Shown: one piece after another, positions 48,750-56,652 of the stretch
How the letters are laid out: each line of letters opens with the position of its first letter
Numbering within the stretch: the stretch's first letter is position 1
From: Glycocaulis sp051859565
GTDB lineage: Bacteria; Pseudomonadota; Alphaproteobacteria; Caulobacterales; Maricaulaceae
Direction of reading: 5' to 3'
Assembly (NCBI RefSeq): GCF_051859565.1
Contig: NZ_JBHYFK010000001.1
Coordinates: forward strand, 62,001-126,000
DNA length: 64,000 nucleotides
The notes under the pieces: model-generated
Databases searched by the model: none
The model's input: only the letters and a program-made list of their open reading frames with translations
What the model was told of the DNA's origin: nothing
Translations under genes and position numbers: made by a program

Positions 48750-51548
48750 CTAATAGTTGAAGCGCAGGCCAACAAACACGCTGCGGCCGAACTCTTCGTA
48801 CTCATAGACACGCTGACGCTCGCCGAAATAGCGCACGCCGGGCGTGTTGGTCAGGTTCTTGGCTTCCAGGAAGAGCTCGAACTGGCTCGTCACCTCGAAC
48901 GCTGCCGTAAAGTCGAGCTGCTCGCGGCCTTCCCAGTAGAGATCACGGCCCGGCTCTTCGATGTCGAGCGCATCGAGATAATCTGAGCGGTCATTGTAGG
49001 AGAGGCGGGCACTGAACCGGTCGGCCTCGTAGAAGAGGGCAACGTTATAGGCATAGTCTGACTGGCCCTGCAGCGGCACCACGGAGCGGCCCGCAATGGT
49101 GCGGCCCAGCTCCATCTCGGAGTCCGTCCAGGTGTAATTCGCGAACACACCGAAATTGCTCATCATGCCGGGCAGGAAATCGAAAGTCTGCTGCCAGGTC
49201 AGCTCAACGCCGCGGATGAAACCGCCAGGCGCATTTTCCGGACGGGTGAAGTTTGCCGGATCGCCCTCGAACGTGCCTGATGAGCGCAAGGTGTACTCAT
49301 AGTCCTCCAGGTCCTTGTAGAACGCGTTGAGCGCGATCAGGCCGAGCGGACGCAGATAGTATTCAAGGCCTGCATCGAAATTGTTGGCGATAGTCGGACG
49401 CAGGTCCGGATTGCCAAGGCTTACCGTGCGGGTGCCCGGACCGTCATTGGCGCTGATCCGCGGGACAATATCATCATAGTCCGGACGCGAGATCGCGCGG
49501 GTCAGGGCAAGGCGGCCCACCAGATTCTCGTTGAACTCGTGGCGCACAGTCAGGTTCGGGAACCAGTTGGTATAGGACTGGCTGGCCGATACTGGTGTTG
49601 CGGTCTGGGTGGTGGTGGAGAAGCGGTTGCCCGTGCCGTCAAACTCGGTGTGCTCCACGCGCAGACCCGCGATGACGGTGGTGTTGGCCATTTCCACACG
49701 GGTCATGCCATAGCCGGCATAGATGCTTTCCTCGCCCGTATAATCGCCTTGCAGGGAGGCCGGGCGCAGGAGACGCGCCGGATCATTGCGCAGGGCCGGA
49801 CGCACGGAATTGAAATAGGCATCCACGAGGCGCGGATCAAACTTGACGCCAAGATTATAGTTGAAGTTCAGCGACGGCTCGGTGCCCAGGAGATCGGACA
49901 TCGGCACACCCGGTCCGTAAAGACCGGCCTGCGCGGCGGCGGCGCGGTAGCGCTCGTCGTCGAACGAGACATCACGGTTGCGGTAGGCGCCACCGAAACG
50001 GTGCGTGGCGCTACGGCCAAAGAGCGAACCGGCAAACTGCGCATTGGCGCGGAAGGCCCATTCCTCCTGCCGCGTATCTGCCCCGCGCTCGTCAAGGCGC
50101 TGGAAGTTGTAGGCACCAAGATTGAGGTGCTCTGCGGTCTGGAAGATCGTGATCGCAGGCTGGTCGGGATTGGAATAGTCGTAGGAAACCGTCGGGCGCA
50201 GCGTGGAGCGGAACTGCAGCTGGTTACGCTGCGGATAGCTCTGTTCAGACAGCGCCCATGACAGGGTGTAGTCCAGCTCGACACCGCCAAAATCATGCTC
50301 GCCGCCAGCGGCCAGCGTGGTGATGGTGTTTTCAACCGTGCGGTGACGCAGCTCTTTCTCAAAGCGGGTGTTGGCCCAGGTCGCGGTGTTGTCGGTCGCA
50401 GTGACAATCGAACCGGCATCGTAGGTCAGCAGGAAGAGATTGCGGTATTCATCGTCGCGGAAGCGCGAATGCGAACCACGCACGAAAAAGCGCGTGGCGT
50501 CGTCCGGGCGATACTCCAGCGAGCCGGTGAACGCGGTGCGGGTGCGTTCGGTGTCGTAATCCTTGAACTGGTTCTCGGTCACGACCCAGGTGTCGACCCC
50601 GCCGACATTCTCCAGTTCCCACTCGCTCTCGATATTGTCGACCTGACGGTCGGTGCGCGAATAGCTGGCGGAGAGAAGCGCGCCGAACTGGCCGTTCGCG
50701 CCGAACACGTTGGAGATGACGAGCGAGGAGCGGTAATCATTCGTGCCGCCAAACTCGTTATAGCTCGCACCGCCAGACGCATTGATACGCAGGCGCGGCG
50801 TGTCAAACGGCGAACGGGTGACAAGGTTCACCGCACCGGCGATAGAGTCCGCATCCTGATCAGGGAGAAGAGTCTTGAATACCTCGATAGTGTTCACGAC
50901 GTCAGACGGGATGGTGTCGAGATCAATCGCGCGGGTGGAACCGTCCGGCGAGGGCAGGTTGGTGCCGTCAACGCTGACGGCGGTAAACTCGCTCGGCGCG
51001 CCGCGCAGATTGATATAGCGGCCTTCGCCCTGGTCGCGCGCGATACCAAAGCCTGGCACGCGCTGCAGCGCTTCGGCGATATTGGCATCCGGGAAGCGGC
51101 CAATAGCGTCCGACGACACGATACTGGTCGTGCCGTCAGCAGTGCGTTGCTGGTTGAGCGCGCGGGCCGTGCCGTCGAGGATAGAGCCGGTAATGACAAT
51201 ACGGTCCACCCCGTCGGCATCAGCGGCCAGCGTGAGGGTGATGGTATTGGCTTCACTGGCCGATATGTTCACACCGCGCACGCCGGTCGGCAGACCAAGA
51301 TAATCTACCTCAAGCCGGGCCTCACCGGCAGGAAGGGACGGGAAGGTAAACTCGCCCTGACGTCCGGTAGAGGTGGTCAGGCCCAGCTCCGGCACGCTGA
51401 CGCGGGCGCCCGGAAGGCTGTTGCCGCGCTCGTCCACCACGCGGCCGGTCAGCTGGTGTTGTGCAAGCGCCTCGGCGCCAAAAGCGCTCACGCCAAGAGC
51501 GAGCACGAGGCCCGATACGCCCAGAAGGCGTTGATTGCGGATGGTCAT
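48750..51548 (-). CDS. TonB-dependent outer-membrane receptor with N-terminal carboxypeptidase-regulatory-like domain
   Basis: 932 residues. Signal peptide about 1-27 (SAFGAEALAQ). Residues about 30-110 form a CarboxypepD_reg-like domain (LTGRVVDERGNSLPGARVSV). The plug follows with AIGRFPDANIAEALQRVPGF and the DGTNLPSPDGS segment, then IEVFKTLLPDQDADSIAGAV, typical of the Caulobacter-type receptors for oligosaccharides or other large substrates. A 22-stranded barrel ends GLRFNY with the terminal aromatic. Substrate unknown. The start ATG at 51548 has GGGGA upstream; a longer frame is unlikely. A 16-base palindrome lies 36 bases upstream. Confidence 0.93.
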   Translation of the reverse strand: MTIRNQRLLGVSGLVLALGVSAFGAEALAQHQLTGRVVDERGNSLPGARVSVPELGLTTSTGRQGEFTFPSLPAGEARLEVDYLGLPTGVRGVNISASEANTITLTLAADADGVDRIVITGSILDGTARALNQQRTADGTTSIVSSDAIGRFPDANIAEALQRVPGFGIARDQGEGRYINLRGAPSEFTAVSVDGTNLPSPDGSTRAIDLDTIPSDVVNTIEVFKTLLPDQDADSIAGAVNLVTRSPFDTPRLRINASGGASYNEFGGTNDYRSSLVISNVFGANGQFGALLSASYSRTDRQVDNIESEWELENVGGVDTWVVTENQFKDYDTERTRTAFTGSLEYRPDDATRFFVRGSHSRFRDDEYRNLFLLTYDAGSIVTATDNTATWANTRFEKELRHRTVENTITTLAAGGEHDFGGVELDYTLSWALSEQSYPQRNQLQFRSTLRPTVSYDYSNPDQPAITIFQTAEHLNLGAYNFQRLDERGADTRQEEWAFRANAQFAGSLFGRSATHRFGGAYRNRDVSFDDERYRAAAAQAGLYGPGVPMSDLLGTEPSLNFNYNLGVKFDPRLVDAYFNSVRPALRNDPARLLRPASLQGDYTGEESIYAGYGMTRVEMANTTVIAGLRVEHTEFDGTGNRFSTTTQTATPVSASQSYTNWFPNLTVRHEFNENLVGRLALTRAISRPDYDDIVPRISANDGPGTRTVSLGNPDLRPTIANNFDAGLEYYLRPLGLIALNAFYKDLEDYEYTLRSSGTFEGDPANFTRPENAPGGFIRGVELTWQQTFDFLPGMMSNFGVFANYTWTDSEMELGRTIAGRSVVPLQGQSDYAYNVALFYEADRFSARLSYNDRSDYLDALDIEEPGRDLYWEGREQLDFTAAFEVTSQFELFLEAKNLTNTPGVRYFGERQRVYEYEEFGRSVFVGLRFNY

Positions 51549-51583
51549 CGGTGAAGTCCCCCTGAAAAACAACCAGAAACCGT

Positions 51584-51599
51584 CTTGCGCGCGCGCAAG
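51584..51599. promoter_or_regulatory. 16-base perfect palindrome before the TonB receptor gene
   Basis: CTTGCGCGCGCGCAAG is perfectly self-complementary and lies 36 bases before the receptor start, where an operator or leader hairpin would be expected. The alternating GC core makes chance occurrence in this genome plausible. Confidence 0.35.
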
Positions 51600-51755
51600 C
51601 CGGGTCTTGCTCGTTAGACCCGGGATTGGTGACAGACAGATCACGCCGGGTTGAAGCATTGGTGATGTTTTGATGACGGGACCGTCACCAGTGCGCGTCG
51701 GTTTGATGACAGGTGCTGCTGGCGTCAGTGAGCTGTCCGCCACCGCCAGGCCAGC

Positions 51756-51785
51756 ATGACAGCGCTGCGGGCTTTGGCTATTGTC
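51756..51785 (+). promoter_or_regulatory. Promoter of tRNA-Arg(CCT)
   Basis: ATGACA (51756-51761) and GCTATTGTC (51777-51785) are 15 bases apart, close to the housekeeping -35/-10 pattern, and end 9 bases before the tRNA 5' end. Confidence 0.5.
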
Positions 51786-51794
51786 CGCTCCAGT

Positions 51795-51868
51795 GTCCCC
51801 GTAGCTCAGCAGGATAGAGCATCAGATTCCTAATCTGGGGGCCACAGGTTCGAATCCTGTCGGGGACA
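51795..51868 (+). tRNA. tRNA-Arg, anticodon CCT
   Basis: 74 bases that fold into a full cloverleaf: acceptor GTCCCCG/CGGGGAC with discriminator A, D-arm GCTC/GAGC, anticodon stem TCAGA/TCTGG around the loop TTCCTAA, T-arm CAGG-TTCGAAT-CCTG. Anticodon CCT reads the rare Arg codon AGG. The 3' CCA is not encoded (ACC is followed by G), so it is added by nucleotidyltransferase. Confidence 0.95.
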
Positions 51869-52002
51869 CCGTTGCAGCCTTGCTGCCCGGACAAGCAATA
51901 GAATGCCCTACCGATTTCGCGCTGCAGCACGCAATTAAAGATTGCCCGCGCGCGCCTTCCACCCCTAGGCTCCGATCATAGAGCTTGCAGGGCGGATCAC
52001 GC

Positions 52003-52422
52003 ATGGGCGACACCACGCAACCGGCACGGATACTTCTGATCGAGGACGACGACACCGAAGCAGAACTGTTTGCCGGCATGCTCGTGCGCAAATCACCTGA
52101 GTGCACGGTTTCCCGCGCCGCCAGCGGCCGTGCGGCACTTGCGCAGCTGGCCTCAAGCCCGCTGCCTGACTGCGTGGTTCTCGATTTGCGCCTGCCAGGC
52201 GAAGATGGAATCTGGATACTCGAACGCCTGCTGGAATCGCCCGAGTGGCGCGCCATACCGGTGATCGTGTTTTCAGGCGATGTTTCACGCCTTGGACCGG
52301 CTTCCAGCCAGTATCCCAATGTTGCCTCGAGTGTACGCAAGCCCCATAGCGTCGAAGAGTATGAAGCCGCCTTGCTGATCGTGTGTGCTATTGTCGGCGC
52401 TACAGTGTCAGCTGCGGCCTGA
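52003..52422 (+). CDS. Single-domain response regulator (CheY-like)
   Basis: 139 residues, a receiver domain only. Acidic pocket at residues 14-17 (LLIEDDDTEAEL), phospho-acceptor Asp61 in VVLDLRLPGEDG, and the conserved Lys in SVRKPHSVEEY near residue 112. No output domain, so it works by protein contact. The partner kinase is not nearby; the adjacent convergent GAF protein could be a sensor partner, but this is inference. Start ATG 52003 is preceded by GGCGGA. Confidence 0.9.
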   Translation: MGDTTQPARILLIEDDDTEAELFAGMLVRKSPECTVSRAASGRAALAQLASSPLPDCVVLDLRLPGEDGIWILERLLESPEWRAIPVIVFSGDVSRLGPASSQYPNVASSVRKPHSVEEYEAALLIVCAIVGATVSAAA

Positions 52423-52427
52423 CGGCT

Positions 52428-53042
52428 TCAGGCCCGCTTCTGGACGGACGCTTCGGCGGGCAAATGGGTGTCCTGGCTGGAAAGCCGGCGCCGCAATTCC
52501 CTGAGCTCCAGCCGTTCGCGATGCGCATCAATGGCGTGCATCACAGCATCCGCCATGTGTCCAAGCAGGCGGATATTGCTTTCGCTCAACGACCGCGGCC
52601 GGGTGTCCAGCACACAAAGCGTGCCGACGGCATACCCATTGCCTTCAATAAGGGGCGCGCCGGCGTAAAAGCGCACATGGGGAGCGCCAGACACCAGCGG
52701 ATTTCGGGCAAAGCGCGGATCGCGCACCGTGTCCGGGACCACCAGGGGTTCATAACCCTTGATGGTGTGGCTGCAGAACGAGATCGAGCGGGCGGTCTCA
52801 CGCACATTAACGCCGAACGCGGACTTGAACCATTGGCGGTCGGCATCAACCAGAGCCACCAGCGCAATCGGCATATCGAGCGCAAGCGCCGCCGTTCGCG
52901 TCAGGCAGTCAAACGCCGGATGCGGTGCGGTGTCGAGTATGGCGCAGGCGCGAAGCGCTGCGAGACGCTGGAGCTCAAGAGACAATGTATAAATCCACTG
53001 AATCGATTCAGTGAACAACACTATAGATAGAGTGTTGCACAA
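52428..53042 (-). CDS. GAF-domain protein with no ATG start
   Basis: Up to 204 residues. The GAF domain is clear: LQRLAALRACAILDTAPHPA, then FDCLTRTAALALDMPIALVALVD and PHVRFYAGAPLIEGNGYAVG. It probably senses a small ligand. No ATG precedes the domain; candidates are TTG 53042, GTG 53021, TTG 53018 and TTG 52985, none with a clear ribosome site. The stretch 52996-53037 contains two inverted repeats, which would fall in the coding region if the first TTG were used; the TTG at 52985 would place them upstream. Convergent with the response regulator (5-base gap). Confidence 0.65.
   Translation of the reverse strand: MCNTLSIVLFTESIQWIYTLSLELQRLAALRACAILDTAPHPAFDCLTRTAALALDMPIALVALVDADRQWFKSAFGVNVRETARSISFCSHTIKGYEPLVVPDTVRDPRFARNPLVSGAPHVRFYAGAPLIEGNGYAVGTLCVLDTRPRSLSESNIRLLGHMADAVMHAIDAHRERLELRELRRRLSSQDTHLPAEASVQKRA
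52996..53037. promoter_or_regulatory. Two adjacent palindromes at the 5' end of the GAF gene
   Basis: CACTGAATC-GATTCAGTG (52996-53013) is an 18-base perfect palindrome. CAACACT (53016-53022) and AGTGTTG (53031-53037) form a 7-8-7 inverted repeat directly beside it. They resemble operator or hairpin sites and suggest the true start is downstream (TTG 52985). Confidence 0.45.
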
Positions 53043-53144
53043 CCGTAAAGGCCCGGCATTGGCAGGGCGCGTTCACGTCAGGCTTCAATGATTGCCAACC
53101 AGCGCGCACCGTCTAGTCTGGCCAGAGATCAGGGTTAGGAGAGT

Positions 53145-53942
53145 ATGAACATGGATCTGCGCGGCAAAGTCGCCATTGTGACCGGCGGGGCAAGCGGCAT
53201 AGGGCTCGCCGTCGCAGAGGCCTTGCATGCAAAGGGGGCAATGATCGCTATTGCTGACCTGAATGCCGGTGCGGCGGCGGAGGCGGGCAAGTCACTCGCC
53301 GGGTTCGGCGAGGCGGTCGATGTTGGCGATGAGGCCGCTCTGGTGCGCTTCATCAACAAGGTCGAGCGTACGCTGGGTCCGGTGGACATCTATGTGTCCA
53401 ATGCAGGTCTTGGCGTCACGGACGGGCCGGGCTGGGGCGCAGGCGATGCGCCCAATGCCGCCTGGGATCTCTGCTGGCAGGTCAATGTGATGGGCAGCGT
53501 GTTTGCAGCCCGTCACCTCGCCCGCAAAATCGCCGCTCGGGGCGGCCATTTCGTCATCACAGCGTCAGCCGCGGGCCTGCTGGCCCAGATCGGCGATGCG
53601 CCCTATTCGGCCACCAAGGCTGCGGCCGTATCCTTTGCCGAATGCCTGGCCATCACCCATGGTGACGAAGGCATGAACGTCCATTGCCTGTGCCCGGAAG
53701 GGGTGAACACGCCGCTGGTGCAGGGCATTGAAGGCGGCGCGCAGGGGCTGGGCGGCTATCTGGAAGCTGACGAGGTCGCGCAAATTCTGCTCAAGGCTAT
53801 GGAAGACAAGCGCTTCCTCGTCATGACCCACGCCAATACGCCCGGCTATGTCGCCACCAAAGGGCAGGACCGCGACCGCTGGGTTGGCGGCATGCGCAAG
53901 CTGCGCCGCATGCTGGTGGAAAAGCTCGGCCGTCCGATGTGA
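53145..53942 (+). CDS. Short-chain dehydrogenase/reductase (SDR) family oxidoreductase
   Basis: 265 residues. NAD(P)-binding TGGASGIG near residue 13, NAG in VSNAGLG near 87, catalytic Ser in VITASAAGLLA and YxxxK in PYSATKAAAV near 150. Glycine and Asp (ADLNAG) after strand beta-2 suggest NAD(H) preference. The substrate is unknown. AGGAG four bases before ATG 53145. Convergent with the CenR-like gene (6-base gap). Confidence 0.92.
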   Translation: MNMDLRGKVAIVTGGASGIGLAVAEALHAKGAMIAIADLNAGAAAEAGKSLAGFGEAVDVGDEAALVRFINKVERTLGPVDIYVSNAGLGVTDGPGWGAGDAPNAAWDLCWQVNVMGSVFAARHLARKIAARGGHFVITASAAGLLAQIGDAPYSATKAAAVSFAECLAITHGDEGMNVHCLCPEGVNTPLVQGIEGGAQGLGGYLEADEVAQILLKAMEDKRFLVMTHANTPGYVATKGQDRDRWVGGMRKLRRMLVEKLGRPM

Positions 53943-53948
53943 TGTGGC

Positions 53949-54635
53949 TCAGGCCTGCAGGCGGTAACCGCCTGTATCGGTGACCAGCAGGCGCGTCTTG
54001 CCCGGATCCGGCTCGATCTTTTGGCGCAGGCGGTAAATATGCGTTTCCAGCGTGTGGGTGTTGGCCTCGCGGTGATAGCCCCACACCCGGTCCAGCAATT
54101 CCTCGCGGGCAACAGGCTGGCCGCCCGCCCGGTAGAGATATTTCAATATGCTGGTTTCCTTTTCCGTCAGGCGGATACGCTTGCCATCCTGATTGACCAG
54201 CTGCTTCATGCCCGGCGTGAAGACATAAGGCCCGATATTGAGCACAGCATCTTCAGAAGATTCATAGCGCCGGAGCTGGGTGCGTACCCGCTCCAGCAGG
54301 ACCCGGAAGGCGATCGGCTTGGCCAGAAAGTCGCTGGCGCCAGATTGCAGCCCCTTCACATGGTCTTCATCGCCTGACTGAGCGGTCAGAAGGATGATCG
54401 GGACGCTCTCGCCTTCCTCACGCAAGGCCGCGCAGGCATCGCGCCCGTCCATGTCCGGCAGGCCGACATCGAAAATGACGATATCAGGATTGTCCTCCCG
54501 CACACGCTCCATGCCTTGGCTGGCATTGACCGCTGTAATGACGGCAAACCCGTCCTCCAGGGCAAACTGTTCGGCCAGCGCCTCACGCAGATCGGTATCG
54601 TCATCGATAATGAGAACGGTCTTTTCACCGGCCAT
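53949..54635 (-). CDS. cenR: OmpR-family response regulator, CenR-like
   Basis: 228 residues. Receiver domain: DDDTDLREALAEQF at residues 11-24, phospho-acceptor Asp56 in VIIFDVGLPDMDG, and Lys in FLAKPIAF. The C-terminal winged helix has KRIRLTEKETSILKYLYRAG and the recognition helix region NTHTLETHIYRLRQKIEPDP. CenR is an essential cell-envelope regulator in Caulobacter, partner of CenK, and this protein resembles that family more than other OmpR regulators. The identity rests on N-terminal and context similarity from memory. No kinase gene is adjacent. Confidence 0.7.
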   Translation of the reverse strand: MAGEKTVLIIDDDTDLREALAEQFALEDGFAVITAVNASQGMERVREDNPDIVIFDVGLPDMDGRDACAALREEGESVPIILLTAQSGDEDHVKGLQSGASDFLAKPIAFRVLLERVRTQLRRYESSEDAVLNIGPYVFTPGMKQLVNQDGKRIRLTEKETSILKYLYRAGGQPVAREELLDRVWGYHREANTHTLETHIYRLRQKIEPDPGKTRLLVTDTGGYRLQA

Positions 54636-54750
54636 GGCGGGCCAAGCCTCCCTGATAGGCGTTCCCCGTAAACATAGGGCGCGTTGCGCCTGACCGCCAA
54701 CTGCCTCAAGCCGCTTGCGGGCGGCGGCGGCATGACGGCAGTCTGGCGAT

Positions 54751-55266
54751 ATGAAAATGACCGCTCACAGTAATGGGATCCTGCTGGCCGGCGGCCAGCG
54801 CTTTCGATGCGCTCTGGGCCGCTCCGGCATTGTTCCCGCAGATGCCAAGCGCGAGGGGGATGGGGCAAGCCCGGCCGGTATATGGCCTGTCCGCCGTGCC
54901 CTCTGGCGCGCAGACAGGCTGGAAAAACCGCTAACCGCCCTGCCCCTGCAGATGATCACGAGCGATGATGGCTGGTGCGATGCGCCCGGCGATCCGGCCT
55001 ATAACCGGCCGGTCCGCATGCCCTGGCCGTCCAGCCACGAGGTGATGACGCGCGAAGACGGGCTTTATGATGTCGTTGTGGTGCTCGGCCATAATGACAA
55101 TCCGCCCGTGCCGGGGCTGGGCTCGGCCATCTTCCTGCATTGCGCCAGCGAGGACTACAAGCCCACCGAAGGCTGTATCGCGATTGCCCGCGTTGAGCTG
55201 GTGGCGCTCCTCAAGGACATGAGCACGGCCAGCACGCTGGAGATCAGCCTGGCCGCCTCGCCCTAG
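54751..55266 (+). CDS. L,D-transpeptidase-like (YkuD) protein without a signal peptide
   Basis: 171 residues. The YkuD catalytic part is visible in SAIFLHCASEDYKP, with His130, and PTEGCIAI, with catalytic Cys142. YkuD enzymes form 3-3 crosslinks or attach proteins in peptidoglycan outside the inner membrane. Here the N-terminus MKMTAHSNGILLAGGQRFRC has no clear signal peptide or membrane segment, so a cytoplasmic role, another export route or a longer start is possible. The stop is shared with hslU as CTAG (55263-55266). Confidence 0.82.
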   Translation: MKMTAHSNGILLAGGQRFRCALGRSGIVPADAKREGDGASPAGIWPVRRALWRADRLEKPLTALPLQMITSDDGWCDAPGDPAYNRPVRMPWPSSHEVMTREDGLYDVVVVLGHNDNPPVPGLGSAIFLHCASEDYKPTEGCIAIARVELVALLKDMSTASTLEISLAASP

Positions 55267-56564
55267 AGAATAAATTTCGACAGATCGGCGTTGGAAGCCA
55301 GCGCCTTGACCCGCTCATGCACATAGGCGGCATCAATCACCAGCGTCTCGCCAGAGCGGTCTGAGGCGGTATAGCTGATCTCCTCCACCAGCCGCTCCAG
55401 TATCGTGTGCAGGCGGCGCGCGCCGATATTCTCAACGCTGGCATTCACCTCGGCTGCATAATCGGCAATCGCCTCGATCGCGCTGTCATCAAGGCTGAGA
55501 TCAAACCCTTCGGTCGCCATCAGGGCCACATATTGCGTGACGAGGCTCGCCTCCGGCTCGGTCAAAATGGCGCGGAAATCCTCGCGGGTCAGCGCTTTGA
55601 GCTCGACACGGATCGGCAGGCGGCCCTGCAGCTCGGGCAGAAGATCGCTCGGCTTGGTGACGTGGAAGGCGCCTGAGGCAATGAAAAGCACATGGTCGGT
55701 CTTCACCGGGCCGTACTTGGTAGCCACGGTCGCCCCCTCGATGAGGGGCAAAAGATCGCGCTGCACGCCTTCGCGTGACACGTCGGCCCCGCGCGCCTCT
55801 GCGCGGGCGGCAATCTTGTCGACCTCGTCGAGAAAGACGATGCCGTCATTTTCTGCGAGCCGCACCGCCTCGGCCTGAATCTGGCTGTCATCAAGCAAGC
55901 GGTCGGCCTCTTCCTGCAGCAGAGGTTCATAAGCCTCGCGAACCGTCGTGCGGATCGTCTTGCGGCGGCGGCCCATGCCTTTGCCCAGCATGTCACCGAG
56001 ATTGATCATGCCGACGCCGCCCATGCCCGGCAGGTCCAGCCCTTGCAGCGGGTTGGCATCGTCCAGGAGCTCTATCTCGATCTCCTTGTCATCCAGCTCG
56101 CCTGCATGCAGCTTGCGGCGGAAGCTATCGCGCGTCGTGGTGCTCGCCCCCGGCCCCACCAGCGCGTCCAGAACACGTTTTTCTGCCGCTTCCTGCGCGC
56201 GTGGACGCACCTCTTCGCGGCGGCGCTCGCGCACCAGCGAGATCGCAATCTCGACCAGATCACGCACGATGGAGTCCACATCCCGCCCGACATAGCCAAC
56301 TTCGGTAAACTTGGTGGCTTCCACTTTCAGGAAGGGCGCGCCTGCCAGCTTGGCCAGGCGCCGGGAAATCTCGGTCTTGCCGACACCAGTAGGGCCGATC
56401 ATCAGAATGTTCTTCGGCGTTATCTCGGCCCGCAGGGACTCATCAACGCGCTTCCTGCGCCAGCGATTGCGCAGCGCAATGGCCACCGCCTTCTTGGCGT
56501 CATGCTGACCGATAATGTGGCGGTCCAGTTCGGAGACAATTTCGCGCGGCGACAATTCGGTCAT
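55263..56564 (-). CDS. hslU: HslU ATPase of the HslVU protease
   Basis: 433 residues. AAA+ unfoldase with Walker A GPTGVGKTE at 57-64 and Walker B FLDEVDKIAARAEARG; the I-domain insertion lies between. The C-terminus ends LSKFIL, close to the canonical HslU tail that docks into and activates HslV. The partner hslV, usually adjacent upstream of hslU, is not between this gene and the next upstream gene queG, which begins less than 100 bases away. AAGGG precedes the ATG by eight bases. Its stop is shared with the convergent YkuD gene. Confidence 0.95.
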   Translation of the reverse strand: MTELSPREIVSELDRHIIGQHDAKKAVAIALRNRWRRKRVDESLRAEITPKNILMIGPTGVGKTEISRRLAKLAGAPFLKVEATKFTEVGYVGRDVDSIVRDLVEIAISLVRERRREEVRPRAQEAAEKRVLDALVGPGASTTTRDSFRRKLHAGELDDKEIEIELLDDANPLQGLDLPGMGGVGMINLGDMLGKGMGRRRKTIRTTVREAYEPLLQEEADRLLDDSQIQAEAVRLAENDGIVFLDEVDKIAARAEARGADVSREGVQRDLLPLIEGATVATKYGPVKTDHVLFIASGAFHVTKPSDLLPELQGRLPIRVELKALTREDFRAILTEPEASLVTQYVALMATEGFDLSLDDSAIEAIADYAAEVNASVENIGARRLHTILERLVEEISYTASDRSGETLVIDAAYVHERVKALASNADLSKFIL

Positions 56565-56652
56565 GCACAGCCCTTGAAAAGTGTTTTGAGATCAGACAAC
56601 CGCGCTCATGTAGGCAGTGGCACGCACATGGGAAACCCTTGCATCAGAACCG

